64,000 nt of DNA, taken from Demequina flava (lineage in GTDB: Bacteria; Actinomycetota; Actinomycetes; Actinomycetales; Demequinaceae). Location: positions 1,363,082 through 1,427,081 of the forward strand of contig NZ_BBRA01000001.1 in NCBI RefSeq assembly GCF_000975035.1, given 5' to 3'. The notes beneath the pieces were generated by a model. The model ran no database searches, had not been told where the DNA came from, and was given only the letters and a program-made list of their open reading frames with translations. Below, one piece after another: positions 7,234 through 15,813 of this stretch (position 1 is its first letter; each line of letters begins with the position of its first letter). Made by a program: the position numbers and the translations under genes.

Positions 7234-9633
7234 TTAGCCCCGCTTGGTCTTGAGCGCGGTGGCGTTGAGAGTGCCGATGAGCTTGTCGAGTGCCGAGAAG
7301 GACAGCCGGCCCTCGGACACCAGCACGAGCGAGCGAATTGGCATGCCGGCCACGACTGCATCGAGCATTTCCGCCCACTCGCCGGCCTTCTCCTCGTCCA
7401 TCGGCAGGGTCTTGCTCACCTGCTTCAAGAGAGCCTTGCGGACCTGGCGTCCCATGGCGGTCTGCTGCAGGTCCGTGACCGTGGAGTCGTAGTGGAAGGG
7501 GAACACCGCTGCTGGCTCGGGGATGGGGCGGCCCAGCAGTGCGGTGAACTCGGAGTCCGTGGCAATGGCCGAGGACGGTGCGGGCACCGGGGTGACGGTG
7601 TCATGGGAGGAGATCTGCACGGTCGAAGTCGCACGGATGTCCGTTGAGGACAGCCCCACGCGCACCTCGAACTCGCCTGCCTCGACAGCCCAATCGTGGG
7701 TGGCGACGTCCCACACGGCCCACGCGCGCTCGTTCAACTCGATCACGGCATCGGCCCTCTGTCCGGCTTCAAGGGTGACCTTTGCGTAGCCCTTGAGTTC
7801 CTGCTCGGGCCTGTGCAGGGTGGACTCGACGTCGTGAACGTATACCTGGACAACGGTGGAGCCGGGACGGTCGCCGGTGTTCGTGACAGGAACAGTCACG
7901 GTGCGGTCCTTGCCACGACCTGTGACCTTGGCGTCGCCGAGCTCGAAGGTCGTGTATCCCAGGCCGTAGCCGAACGCGAAGCGCGCGGGAACGCCAAAGG
8001 TGTCGTGGAAGCGGTAACCCACGTAGAGGTTCTCGCGGTACTGCACCTGGGTGTCGTGGATGCCGAAGTTGGCGTGAGCCGCGAGGTCGGTCGCCGCGAC
8101 GGGGATCGACTCCGCGAGGCGTCCGCCGGGCTCAACATCGCCCACCAGGATGTCGGTGATCGCGCCACCGCCGGCCTGGCCGCCCAGGTATGCCTGGAGC
8201 AAGGCGTTGGAGGTGTCAGCCCAAGGCATCTCGACGGGTGCACCGCCCACGGAGACCACGACGACGCGGTCGTGGCGGGCGGTGAGCGCCTGCACCAGGC
8301 GGGTGTGTGCCGGCGGAATGTTCAGGTGATCGCGGTCGTAGCCCTCGGACTCGTAGGACATGGGCAGTCCCACCATGAGGACGACCGTGTCTGCGGACTC
8401 GGCTGCGGTGAGAGCCTCGGCGACCTGTGCGTCGGTGGCCTCTCCGGTCGTGGCGTCGTAGCCGGGAGCGTAGATGACCTCGCCGTCAGCGCCCAGGCGT
8501 TCAACGAGGGTGCCGCGCACGGTGTCCAGACGCGTGGGGTTCACGTTCGCGGACCCGCCGCCCTGGAAGCGGGGCTTGTCGGCGAACGCACCGATCAGCG
8601 CGACGCGACCCTTGGGGGCCAGCGGGAGGATGCCGTCGTTAGTGAGCAGCGTGGCGCCGGTGGCGGCGGCCTTGCGTGCCAACGCGTGGTGCGCGTCGTG
8701 AGCCGCGGCAACGTCGACAGACGGACGCGAGGCCCGCTCGGCTGCAACCTTGAGCGCCAAGGTGATCACGCGCGCGCAGGCAATGTCGAGGTCACCCTCG
8801 CTCAGGTCGCCCGACTCCACCGCAGCATCGGTCCGCTTGTCCCAGCTTCCGTGCGAGCCCGGCATTTCGAGGTCGAGCCCAGCGTGAACGCCGGCGGGGC
8901 GGTCGAAGGTCGCCATCCAGTCGGTCATGACGAGGCCGTCGAAGCCCCACTCGTCGCGCAGGATGTCCGTGAGGAGCTCGCGGTGCTCGCCGGCGTGGAT
9001 GCCGTTGACGAGGTTGTACGCGCACATGATGGTCCACGGCTGAGCTTCCTTGACGGCGATCTCGAAGCCGGTGAGGTAGATCTCGCGCAGCGTCCGCTCG
9101 TCGACCACAGAGTCCGACGACATGCGGCGGTGCTCCTGGCTGTTGGCGGCGAAGTGCTTGAGGCATGCGCCCACGCCCTCGGACTGGATGCCGCGCACCA
9201 GCGCTGCGGCGGCCTTGCCGGACACGTAGGGGTCCTCGGAAAAGTACTCGAAGGAGCGACCGCCGGCGGGGTGGCGCTTGATGTTGAGGCCGGGGCCCAG
9301 GAGCACGCCCACCTCTTCGATGCGGCTCTCACGACCCAGTGCTGCGCCGACCTCTTCGAGCAGCGGCATGTCCCAGGTGGAGCCCAGGGCCGATGCGGTG
9401 GGGAAGCAGGTAGCGGGCACCGAATCCGCGACGCCGAGGTTGTCGGCGTCGCCAGCCTGCTTGCGAAGACCGTGCGGGCCGTCAGTGAGCATGAAGGAGG
9501 CGATGCCAGCGGAGTCGAGGGCTTCCGAGTTCCAGAAGTCCTTGCCGGAGATCAGGCGAATCTTCTCGGATCGGGGGAGGCGAGAGGTGATGTCGAGTGC
9601 CTGCTGGGTCACTCCGTGTGCGGTGTCGGTCAT
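7234..9633 (-). CDS. Glycoside hydrolase family 3 beta-glucosidase-type enzyme
   Basis: A 799-residue GH3 enzyme without a signal peptide, so probably cytosolic. The N-terminal barrel carries KHFAANSQE near residue 159 and the nucleophile motif GLVMTDWMA with Asp near residue 238. The middle alpha/beta domain holds GGSANVNP and GLPMSYESEGYDRDHLNIPP, and a fibronectin-III-like C-terminal domain follows with ARFAFGYGLGYTTFE at its junction. The order fits beta-glucosidases and related beta-glycosidases that split imported oligosaccharides. The start is the ATG at 9633 with AGGAGGAG just upstream; a longer frame upstream runs into the riboswitch region and is not real. The sugar specificity is not readable. 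Confidence 0.92.
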   Translation of the reverse strand: MTDTAHGVTQQALDITSRLPRSEKIRLISGKDFWNSEALDSAGIASFMLTDGPHGLRKQAGDADNLGVADSVPATCFPTASALGSTWDMPLLEEVGAALGRESRIEEVGVLLGPGLNIKRHPAGGRSFEYFSEDPYVSGKAAAALVRGIQSEGVGACLKHFAANSQEHRRMSSDSVVDERTLREIYLTGFEIAVKEAQPWTIMCAYNLVNGIHAGEHRELLTDILRDEWGFDGLVMTDWMATFDRPAGVHAGLDLEMPGSHGSWDKRTDAAVESGDLSEGDLDIACARVITLALKVAAERASRPSVDVAAAHDAHHALARKAAATGATLLTNDGILPLAPKGRVALIGAFADKPRFQGGGSANVNPTRLDTVRGTLVERLGADGEVIYAPGYDATTGEATDAQVAEALTAAESADTVVLMVGLPMSYESEGYDRDHLNIPPAHTRLVQALTARHDRVVVVSVGGAPVEMPWADTSNALLQAYLGGQAGGGAITDILVGDVEPGGRLAESIPVAATDLAAHANFGIHDTQVQYRENLYVGYRFHDTFGVPARFAFGYGLGYTTFELGDAKVTGRGKDRTVTVPVTNTGDRPGSTVVQVYVHDVESTLHRPEQELKGYAKVTLEAGQRADAVIELNERAWAVWDVATHDWAVEAGEFEVRVGLSSTDIRATSTVQISSHDTVTPVPAPSSAIATDSEFTALLGRPIPEPAAVFPFHYDSTVTDLQQTAMGRQVRKALLKQVSKTLPMDEEKAGEWAEMLDAVVAGMPIRSLVLVSEGRLSFSALDKLIGTLNATALKTKRG

Positions 9634-9703
9634 GGCTCCTCCTTGAGCTGTCGCACCCAGGTGGTGCGTGTGGTGTGCGTCTAGAGCACCACGATAACAA
9701 CAA

Positions 9704-9715
9704 AACCGAACGGTT
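9704..9715. promoter_or_regulatory. Possible LacI-type half-palindrome upstream of GH3 gene
   Basis: AACCGAACGGTT has 5-base arms around a 2-base centre and lies 71 bases upstream of the GH3 start, in the AT-richest part of the divergent gap. LacI-family repressors of sugar genes often use short palindromes of this style. No LacI gene is visible in the window, so this is only a candidate. Confidence 0.25.
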
Positions 9716-9792
9716 GGAAACCCAAGGGGTGAGTGGGCTGGTAACAGGCACTTCACACCAGCCCTCAGACGCGCTACGGTGAGCAAACGAAC

Positions 9793-9863
9793 GACACGGG
9801 GTGCCCGCGAGGGCTGAGAACACACCCGATGAACCTGATCTAGCTCGTACTAGCGAAGGGATG
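9793..9863 (+). ncRNA. TPP riboswitch (THI element)
   Basis: The region shows the conserved THI-box blocks in order: ACGGGGTGC, then AGGGCTGAGA, then ACCC, GAACCTGATCTAGCTCGTAC and finally TAGCGAAGGGATG. It binds thiamin pyrophosphate and shuts off the downstream thiM-thiE-thiD/tenA operon. The terminal GAAGGGA also serves as the ribosome-binding site of thiM, so control is probably at translation initiation; no separate terminator hairpin is visible before the gene. Confidence 0.97.
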
Positions 9864-9869
9864 TCACGC

Positions 9870-10676
9870 ATGACGCGTACGCCTGCAACCTTGCCCTTGT
9901 CCTCTGACGTGCTGGAGGCGGTGCGCGACGCCGTCCCGCTCATCCAGAGCCTCACCAACGCCGTGACCGTTGAACTGGTCGCCAACACCACCCTGTCGCT
10001 GGGGGCTACTCCCGCGATGGTCGACATTGTGGGGGAGGCCGGGCCGTTTGCCTCGGTGGCCTCCGCAGTCCACATCAACATCGGCACACCCCACGCCGAG
10101 CAGCGCGAAGCAATGCTGGAGGCGGCCGATGCTGCGGTTGCCTCAGGCACTCCGTGGGTCCTGGATCCGGTGGCGGTGGGGATGCTTCCCGTCCGCACCG
10201 CGCTCGCCTCCGAGCTGCTCAAGCGGCGCCCCACCATCATTCGTGGCAACGCGTCGGAGATCATCGCGCTCGCGGGCGTCGGTGCCGGAGGGCGTGGTGT
10301 GGATTCCGAAGACGACGTCGAGGACGCCGAGGTAGCCGCGCGCGAGCTTGCCCGGATCACCGGCGGAGCCGTCGCCGTGTCTGGGCCGGTGGACCTCATC
10401 GTCGACACCGACCGCACGGTACGGATCGCCGGCGGAAGCGTCTTGCTGACTCGGATCACGGGCGGCGGGTGCGCCCTCGGTGCCGTGATGGCAGCCTGCG
10501 TGGCAGTCCACCCCGATCCCTTCGAGGCAGCAGCCGCCGCGAGCGACATTTACGGCCAGGCGGCTGAGCGAGCCGCGGCCATGGCTGCCGGACCCGGCGA
10601 CTTCCGCTCCCGGTTGATGGACTCGTTGGCCGGGCTGAGCGCCGCCGAACTGCGCGCGCAGGAGAGTGCCGCGTGA
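9870..10676 (+). CDS. thiM: Hydroxyethylthiazole kinase ThiM
   Basis: A 268-residue ribokinase-fold kinase that phosphorylates 4-methyl-5-(2-hydroxyethyl)thiazole in thiamin salvage. Typical motifs are [29 protein letters not shown] near the N-terminus, [22 protein letters not shown], and the catalytic GGGCALGAV near residue 200. The ATG at 9870 lies 9 bases after the GAAGGG that ends the TPP riboswitch; the ATG at 9861 is inside the aptamer consensus and is less likely. The gene ends with a GTGA overlap into thiE. Confidence 0.95.
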   Translation: MTRTPATLPLSSDVLEAVRDAVPLIQSLTNAVTVELVANTTLSLGATPAMVDIVGEAGPFASVASAVHINIGTPHAEQREAMLEAADAAVASGTPWVLDPVAVGMLPVRTALASELLKRRPTIIRGNASEIIALAGVGAGGRGVDSEDDVEDAEVAARELARITGGAVAVSGPVDLIVDTDRTVRIAGGSVLLTRITGGGCALGAVMAACVAVHPDPFEAAAAASDIYGQAAERAAAMAAGPGDFRSRLMDSLAGLSAAELRAQESAA

Positions 10677-11332
10677 GGGGCCGCGCGCCACTCGATCTGT
10701 CCGTCTACCTCGTCACTGATGCCGCGCAGTCCGCTGACTGCGGGCGAGACATCGCCACAACCGTGCGCGAGGCCGTGGCCGGGGGAGTGACGACGGTCCA
10801 GATACGCCGCAAGGAGTCTTCCGCCCGTGCGCTGCTGGGCATGACCCGCTCGATCGCGGACGTGCTCCCGCCGCATGTGGCACTCATCATGAACGACCGC
10901 GTGGATGTGGCGCTCGCGGCTCTCGAGTCCGGGATCAAGATCGACGGCGTACACCTGGGTCAGCGGGACATGCCCCTCGACATCGCGCGCAAGACCGTGG
11001 GCGAGGGCATGGTGATCGGGGTCTCCGCATCGACCGAGCAGCAGATCAGCGCCGCGTGCCTGGGTGGGGCCGACTACATCGGAATCGGTGCGCTTCGTGA
11101 GACTTCCTCCAAGGACGATGCCCCGCCACCCCTTGGCACGTCGCGGGCCTGTGCGCTCGCCAGGCATTCGTCCGTGCCGACCGTCGCGATTGGCGGCGTG
11201 CGGGGTGACGACGTCTCCGACCTGCGCCGCGGCGGCTTTGCCGGAGCGGCGGTGGTGTCGTGGATCTGTGCGGCCCCTGACCCCCGCGCCGCCGCCTCGA
11301 TGCTTGTGAACGTATGGGAGGCCGCAGCATGA
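10673..11332 (+). CDS. thiE: Thiamin phosphate synthase ThiE
   Basis: A 219-residue TIM-barrel enzyme that joins hydroxymethylpyrimidine diphosphate and thiazole phosphate to thiamin phosphate. The sequence shows [46 protein letters not shown] and the C-terminal phosphate site VAIGGVR. Length is normal. The GTG start overlaps the thiM stop (GTGA), and the stop overlaps the next start (ATGA), so the three salvage enzymes are co-translated under the TPP riboswitch. Confidence 0.95.
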   Translation: MRGRAPLDLSVYLVTDAAQSADCGRDIATTVREAVAGGVTTVQIRRKESSARALLGMTRSIADVLPPHVALIMNDRVDVALAALESGIKIDGVHLGQRDMPLDIARKTVGEGMVIGVSASTEQQISAACLGGADYIGIGALRETSSKDDAPPPLGTSRACALARHSSVPTVAIGGVRGDDVSDLRRGGFAGAAVVSWICAAPDPRAAASMLVNVWEAAA

Positions 11333-12843
11333 CCGGCATCCCGCGCATCCTGTCGATTGCCGGCACCGACCCCACCGGAGGCGCTGGCGTCCAGGCGGAC
11401 CTCAAGTCCATCGCGGCCCACGGCGGCTACGGCATGGCAGTGGTCACCGCCCTGGTCGCGCAGAACACCCAGGGCGTGCGCGGCGTGCACGCACCCCCGG
11501 CCGAGTTTCTCGCCGCTCAACTCGACGCCGTCAGCGACGACGTCGAGATCGATGCGGTGAAGATCGGCATGCTGTTCGACTCCGATCTCATTGCCGTGGT
11601 GCGTGCTTGGCTTGAGAAGGTCAAGCCGCCTGTCGTGGTGCTCGATCCGGTGATGGTCGCCACCAGCGGCGACAGGCTGCTGACGGCCGATGCCGAGGAT
11701 GCCCTGCGCTCCCTGCTCCCCCTGGCGGACCTGGTCACCCCGAACGTGCCTGAACTGGCCGTTCTCTTGGGTGAGCCGGTGGCGCAGGATTGGGACGGTG
11801 TCTTGGGGCAAGCCTCACGGTTGGCGTGCTCGGCGGGGGTGAGCGTGCTGGCCAAGGGTGGGCACCTGGCCGGCGACGACGTACGCGATGCGCTGGTACC
11901 GCCCTGCGAACTTGAGCCAATCGAGTTCTCGAGTCCGCGGGTCGACACCGCCGCCACGCACGGCACGGGCTGCTCGCTGTCGTCCGCGATCGCCACTCTC
12001 CGCGTGCGCACGGGGCGCTGGGACACCGCTGTCGCCGAGGCAAAGGCGTGGATGACGACGTCGCTCACCCATGCATCGGCCCTCCACGTCGGCAAGGGCC
12101 ATGGGCCCATCTCTCACTTTGCTGAATTGTGGGAGCGGGCCGATGCTCGGGGTACCAATGCACCCGCCATCGCGCAGTCGTGGTGGGAGGAGACCCGCGA
12201 GATTCGCGAGCAGACTGACGCGCTGGATTTTGTGCAGCAGTTGGGCTCTGGGGAGCTCGATCTGGATGCCTTTGCCTGGTACGTCGCCCAGGATGCGATC
12301 TACTTACGCGACTATTCGCGAGTCCTGTCCGCCGCCGCGGCCCTGGCCCCGACCGCTCACGAGCAGGCGTTCTGGTCGCGCGGCGCCCACACCTGCATCG
12401 CCATCGAAATCGAGCTCCATGGCAGCTACTTGCCGCCCGCGGAGCTGTTCGACGCAGACCCGTCTGACGTGACGACCGCCTACACGGACCACCTTCTCGC
12501 GGCTGCGGCGCGCGGTGACTACGCGGTGCTGTGTGCGGCGATCTTGCCCTGCTATTGGGTCTATCACGACGTTGGTACACGGCTCGCGGCGCAGCGCACC
12601 CCGGACCATCCGTTTGGGGCGTGGCTCGACACGTACTCCGATGAGACGTTCGCTGAGGCGACGGTGGAGGCTCGCCGGATCGCCTCGGAGGCGGTGGCTC
12701 GGGCCGATGCCGCGACTCAGCGGGCCGCTGCGCGTGCGTTCTGGCTGTCCACGCGGCACGAGCACGACTTCTTTGCTGCCCCGCTCGCCAAGGCGAGGTT
12801 GGCTGGTGAGGTCCCCCGAGCATCGGCCCTCACTGCGCGCTAG
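11329..12843 (+). CDS. thiD: ThiD-TenA fusion: HMP/HMP-P kinase with aminopyrimidine aminohydrolase domain
   Basis: A 504-residue two-domain enzyme. Residues 1 to about 260 are a ThiD kinase (IAGTDPTGGAGVQADLKS, LDPVMVATSG, the anion hole THGTGCSLSSAIA) that phosphorylates hydroxymethylpyrimidine and its monophosphate. Residues from about 275 to the end form a TenA/thiaminase-II domain, with AWYVAQDAIYLRDY and ILPCYWVYHDVG; the cysteine there fits the catalytic one of the TenA_C type, which hydrolyses aminopyrimidine from degraded thiamin. Feeding salvage pyrimidine straight into its kinase makes sense. The gene carries five copies of the over-represented GGCCGATGC 9-mer. Its stop is followed at once by a palindromic repeat. 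Confidence 0.94.
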   Translation: MTGIPRILSIAGTDPTGGAGVQADLKSIAAHGGYGMAVVTALVAQNTQGVRGVHAPPAEFLAAQLDAVSDDVEIDAVKIGMLFDSDLIAVVRAWLEKVKPPVVVLDPVMVATSGDRLLTADAEDALRSLLPLADLVTPNVPELAVLLGEPVAQDWDGVLGQASRLACSAGVSVLAKGGHLAGDDVRDALVPPCELEPIEFSSPRVDTAATHGTGCSLSSAIATLRVRTGRWDTAVAEAKAWMTTSLTHASALHVGKGHGPISHFAELWERADARGTNAPAIAQSWWEETREIREQTDALDFVQQLGSGELDLDAFAWYVAQDAIYLRDYSRVLSAAAALAPTAHEQAFWSRGAHTCIAIEIELHGSYLPPAELFDADPSDVTTAYTDHLLAAAARGDYAVLCAAILPCYWVYHDVGTRLAAQRTPDHPFGAWLDTYSDETFAEATVEARRIASEAVARADAATQRAAARAFWLSTRHEHDFFAAPLAKARLAGEVPRASALTAR

Positions 12844-12892
12844 CAGGTCGCCAGTGCCCATTTCGTGCCCAAATGGGCACTGAGCACCTGCT
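12842..12892. repeat. Intergenic palindromic repeat, family A (copy 1, diverged)
   Basis: A 51-base near-palindrome beginning AGCAGGT and ending GAGCACCTGCT, with an inner hairpin AGTGCCCATT / AATGGGCACT. It resembles the copies at 27641-27689 and 42539-42587 at both ends. It lies right after the thiD/tenA stop between convergent genes, so it may also act as a terminator. Confidence 0.75.
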
Positions 12893-12906
12893 GGGAGGCC
12901 GCCCAG

Positions 12907-14094
12907 TCAGTTGTTGGAGTCGACCGCCTTGTGCTCGCGGTGCCGTGCGGGAGGCGTAATCCCCCCCACCGCGGCGAGCACGACCACGGTCAAGATGATC
13001 GCCACGGTCGCGTTGAGCAGCGGCAGCCAGAATGCGCCGGCTGCGAAGAACACCGCGGAGGCCGCCAGCCACGTCCACGTGCCGCCCGCAATGCGCATGA
13101 GCGCGGCGCACGTCGCGGCGAAAACGGCCGCACCCGCGGAGATCAAGACCGCGGACCCGCCGGAGGGGCTCTCCTCTTCAAGGGCCACGACCGCCTGTTC
13201 AATGCCGGCGGCGACCAGGATGATGCCAATGATCAGCGGCAGGTGGAGGAACGAGTACGCATCGCGGGCAAGGTCCGGCTTGTCATCGGGTTTGGCCTCC
13301 TCGAGGGCGTCCTCAAGCGTGGGACCCACGGTCGTGAAGTAGGGCCACCACAGGGAGATGGACACCAGGACCCCGAGGAGCCCGATCGCGAGGAGCTCGG
13401 CGCTGAAGTCCATGTCCGCCGCCGTAATCCCTACCGCAAGGACTGACTCGCCAAGGGCCAAGATCACGACGAGGTCGAAGCGCTCGGCAAAGTGCGCGCC
13501 GGAATGGACCTTCCACCCCGGCCCGCGGACTGAGAGAACCCACGTCGCGATGATCTCGAGGGCGACCGTGCCGGCCCACCACCACAGGCGCTCTTCAGGG
13601 GGCACAAGGGCGCCCACAACCAAGAGGGCGGCGGCGGGGATCCAGGCGGCGGCCGACAGCACAACTTGCCGGCGAAGTTGGTCGTCGTCCTTGGCGCCGT
13701 AGTAGTACACCGCGGAGTGGACCACGCGCACGAGGGCGTACAGCACGGCGAACGCGACCGGAGCGACGCCACCAGCTTCCGCGGTCCAGATGCCCTTGAT
13801 GGTGAGGGCGATGCCGAACGTAGCGACCATCGCGACAATGAAGCCGGCTAGGGGGAGGCCGCGGTCAGCGCGCATCACATTTCCGAGCCACGCCCAGGCC
13901 ACCCAGACCCACCACAGGATGGCGAGCATGACCAGACCCTCGGCGGTCGCGCGCCAGGTGTGTTCCTCCGCGATCCAACTTGTCACCTGAATGAACCCGA
14001 AGACGTACACCAGGTCAAACAGCAACTCCATCGTGGTGACTTTGTGCGTGTGGTCTGTGATGTGCGCGCGCAGGCTCCACCGGGGCGTGTTCAT
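12907..14094 (-). CDS. LtrA family (low temperature requirement A) membrane protein
   Basis: A 395-residue protein of the LtrA family with about ten membrane segments. The diagnostic N-terminus is TTMELLFDLVYVFGFIQVTSWI followed by an early histidine-rich loop, and the core has ERFDLVVILALGESVLAVG, where the buried acidic residue is typical. The name comes from a Listeria mutant unable to grow in the cold; the biochemical activity is not known. The ATG at 14094 is used; an in-frame GTG at 14112 would add six residues. A GGGAG lies 11 bases before the ATG, and a GACAAT lies six bases before it, so either SD-led or leaderless start is possible. Confidence 0.9.
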   Translation of the reverse strand: MNTPRWSLRAHITDHTHKVTTMELLFDLVYVFGFIQVTSWIAEEHTWRATAEGLVMLAILWWVWVAWAWLGNVMRADRGLPLAGFIVAMVATFGIALTIKGIWTAEAGGVAPVAFAVLYALVRVVHSAVYYYGAKDDDQLRRQVVLSAAAWIPAAALLVVGALVPPEERLWWWAGTVALEIIATWVLSVRGPGWKVHSGAHFAERFDLVVILALGESVLAVGITAADMDFSAELLAIGLLGVLVSISLWWPYFTTVGPTLEDALEEAKPDDKPDLARDAYSFLHLPLIIGIILVAAGIEQAVVALEEESPSGGSAVLISAGAAVFAATCAALMRIAGGTWTWLAASAVFFAAGAFWLPLLNATVAIILTVVVLAAVGGITPPARHREHKAVDSNN

Positions 14095-14146
14095 GCGCCG
14101 ATTGTCTCCCACGCGGGCGATTTACGCCGGGTTTTGTCGTGAAGTA

Positions 14147-14174
14147 TTTACGCAACGTGGTTGTTGCTTATGAT
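14147..14174 (+). promoter_or_regulatory. Predicted promoter of siderophore-interacting protein gene
   Basis: TTTACG and TATGAT are separated by 16 bases, and TATGAT ends 7 bases before the ATG at 14182, so transcription would start at or next to the start codon. The -35 is embedded in ATTTACGCAAC, an 11-mer also found, on the coding-strand sense, in the promoter of the siderophore-binding lipoprotein at 32600-32610. Confidence 0.6.
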
Positions 14175-14181
14175 GGATGCG

Positions 14182-14961
14182 ATGACTCCTCAGAACCGCC
14201 CTCCCCGCCCTGTCCGCACCGTCACTGTGCTGCGCACCGAGAATGTCTCGCCGCTGATGGTGCGCGTGATCTTTGCCGGCGATGCTCTCGCCGAGATCGG
14301 CGACCTCGCCTATACGGATCACTACGTGAAGCTGAAGTTCGGCGACGTGACCCGGACGTACACGATCCGTTGGTTCGACCGCGACGCACAAGAGATGGCG
14401 ATCGACTTCGTCGTCCATGGCGACGAGGGCATTGCTGGGCCGTGGGCCGCGTCCGCCAAGCCTGGTGATGAGGTCTCGTTTGTGGGCCCCGGCGGCGGAT
14501 GGGCGCCGTCCCCGGATGCTGATGTCCACCTGCTTGTGGGCGATGAGTCCGCCTTGCCTGCCATCGCGGCGGCGCTTGATGTGTTGCCGGCCGATGCTCG
14601 GGCTGAGGTATTCGTTGAGGTCGCCTCGGCAGCGGAGCACCAGCCGCTGGCCGGTGGGGATAACGTCGCGGTCCGGTGGATTCACCGTGACGAGCGGGCG
14701 ATGGGCTACGGCGAGGCGCTGACTTACGCCGTGCAGACCGCGGACTTTCCCGCGGGCCGCGTGGAGGCGTTCGTTCACGGCAATGCCGACATGATCAAGC
14801 CGCTGCGCCACTACCTGTTCAATGAGCGGGAAGTTCCGCGCGACCAGGTGTCCATCTCGGGCTATTGGCGTACCGGGCTGAACGAAGATGGTTGGCAGTC
14901 CTCGAAGCGTGAGTTCGTGGAGCAGATGGAAGCCGAGCAGGACGGCGGCGTGCGCGTCTGA
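14182..14961 (+). CDS. Siderophore-interacting protein (ferric-siderophore reductase, ViuB/SIP family)
   Basis: A 259-residue FAD-binding reductase of the ViuB/YqjH family, which reduces ferric siderophores in the cytosol to release iron. Evidence is the FAD part with RTYTIRWFD and DFVVHGDEGIAGPWAASAKPGD, the FVGPGGGW turn, and the C-terminal NADPH-binding segment GDESALPAIAAALDVLP plus the closing SGYWRTGLNEDGW, which is diagnostic. Three ATGs lie close together; I prefer 14182 because a TATGAT promoter element ends 7 bases before it, implying a leaderless message. It sits 14 kb from the siderophore importer but shares an unusual promoter 11-mer with it. Confidence 0.93.
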   Translation: MTPQNRPPRPVRTVTVLRTENVSPLMVRVIFAGDALAEIGDLAYTDHYVKLKFGDVTRTYTIRWFDRDAQEMAIDFVVHGDEGIAGPWAASAKPGDEVSFVGPGGGWAPSPDADVHLLVGDESALPAIAAALDVLPADARAEVFVEVASAAEHQPLAGGDNVAVRWIHRDERAMGYGEALTYAVQTADFPAGRVEAFVHGNADMIKPLRHYLFNEREVPRDQVSISGYWRTGLNEDGWQSSKREFVEQMEAEQDGGVRV

Positions 14962-15011
14962 GGTTGCGCCTGAGGCGTGGCTTGGAGCCTGAGTTTCAAG
15001 GTTTGCTGAGC

Positions 15012-15812
15012 ATGGAACATGAGGCACCCACGGACCGTTCATTGACTGTGAGCGACGTCGACATACCTTTGGATACAGTCAACGACCTCGAGCAAGCGCG
15101 CCAACTGCGGCGCGACCTCTCGCGGCTCATGATGGAGTATCAGTTTGCGGTCGACGAGGTGCTGACAAAGGTGACGATCCTCCGCGAAGAGTTCGTTCAC
15201 CTACACTCATACAACCCGATCGAGCACATCAGTTCGCGGGTCAAGACCGCCAGCAGCTTGGTCGGCAAGATGGCACGCAAGAACGTGCCGCCAGATCCGC
15301 AAACGATCCGTGAGTCGATCACGGATATTGCCGGTATTCGGATCACGTGCGCCTTCATTGAAGACACCTACCGCGTGCTGGAGACCCTCATCGGCCAAGA
15401 TGACGTGCGCGTGATTGAGGTGAAGGACTACATCGCAAATCCGAAACCCAACGGGTACAAGTCCATCCACGCGATCATCGAGATTCCGGTCTTTCTATCG
15501 ACCGGGCCCGTACAGGTTCCCGTCGAGTTGCAGATACGCACCATCGCGATGGACTTCTGGGCTTCGCTCGAACACAAGATTTTCTACAAGTTCGACGGGG
15601 AGGTCCCCGATCACCTCGCGGAGAGTTTGTCGGACGCCGCCTCTATCGCGGAGCGCCTCGACGTACGGATGGAGGACCTGCACCGCGAAGTACACGGCAC
15701 GCCCGCGGCTTCTACCGAGACACCTCACGACGGAGTCGACGACGCGGTACTCGCGCAGCTGTGGCGGCAGCTCAGCGCTGGCTCTCAGTCCAGGGGACCG
15801 CTCAGCGCCTGA
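15012..15812 (+). CDS. Small alarmone synthetase / GTP pyrophosphokinase family protein
   Basis: A 266-residue RelA/SpoT-type synthetase domain protein without the hydrolase, TGS or ACT domains of long Rel enzymes, so a small alarmone synthetase of the RelQ/YjbM style making (p)ppGpp. Key blocks are HISSRVKTASSLVGKM, DIAGIRITCAFIEDTY, the substrate-binding YIANPKPNGYKSIHAIIE and VELQIRTIAMDFWASLEHKI. A C-terminal tail of about 60 residues is poorly conserved. The start is uncertain: the ATG at 15012 has no good Shine-Dalgarno site. Its stop is one base from the convergent aldo/keto reductase stop. Confidence 0.9.
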   Translation: MEHEAPTDRSLTVSDVDIPLDTVNDLEQARQLRRDLSRLMMEYQFAVDEVLTKVTILREEFVHLHSYNPIEHISSRVKTASSLVGKMARKNVPPDPQTIRESITDIAGIRITCAFIEDTYRVLETLIGQDDVRVIEVKDYIANPKPNGYKSIHAIIEIPVFLSTGPVQVPVELQIRTIAMDFWASLEHKIFYKFDGEVPDHLAESLSDAASIAERLDVRMEDLHREVHGTPAASTETPHDGVDDAVLAQLWRQLSAGSQSRGPLSA

Positions 15813-15813
15813 G

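Noticed and set aside
7696..9684. 662-codon plus-strand open frame
   Set aside because: It is the antisense shadow of the GH3 gene; its product has no family features and is typical of high-GC mirror frames.
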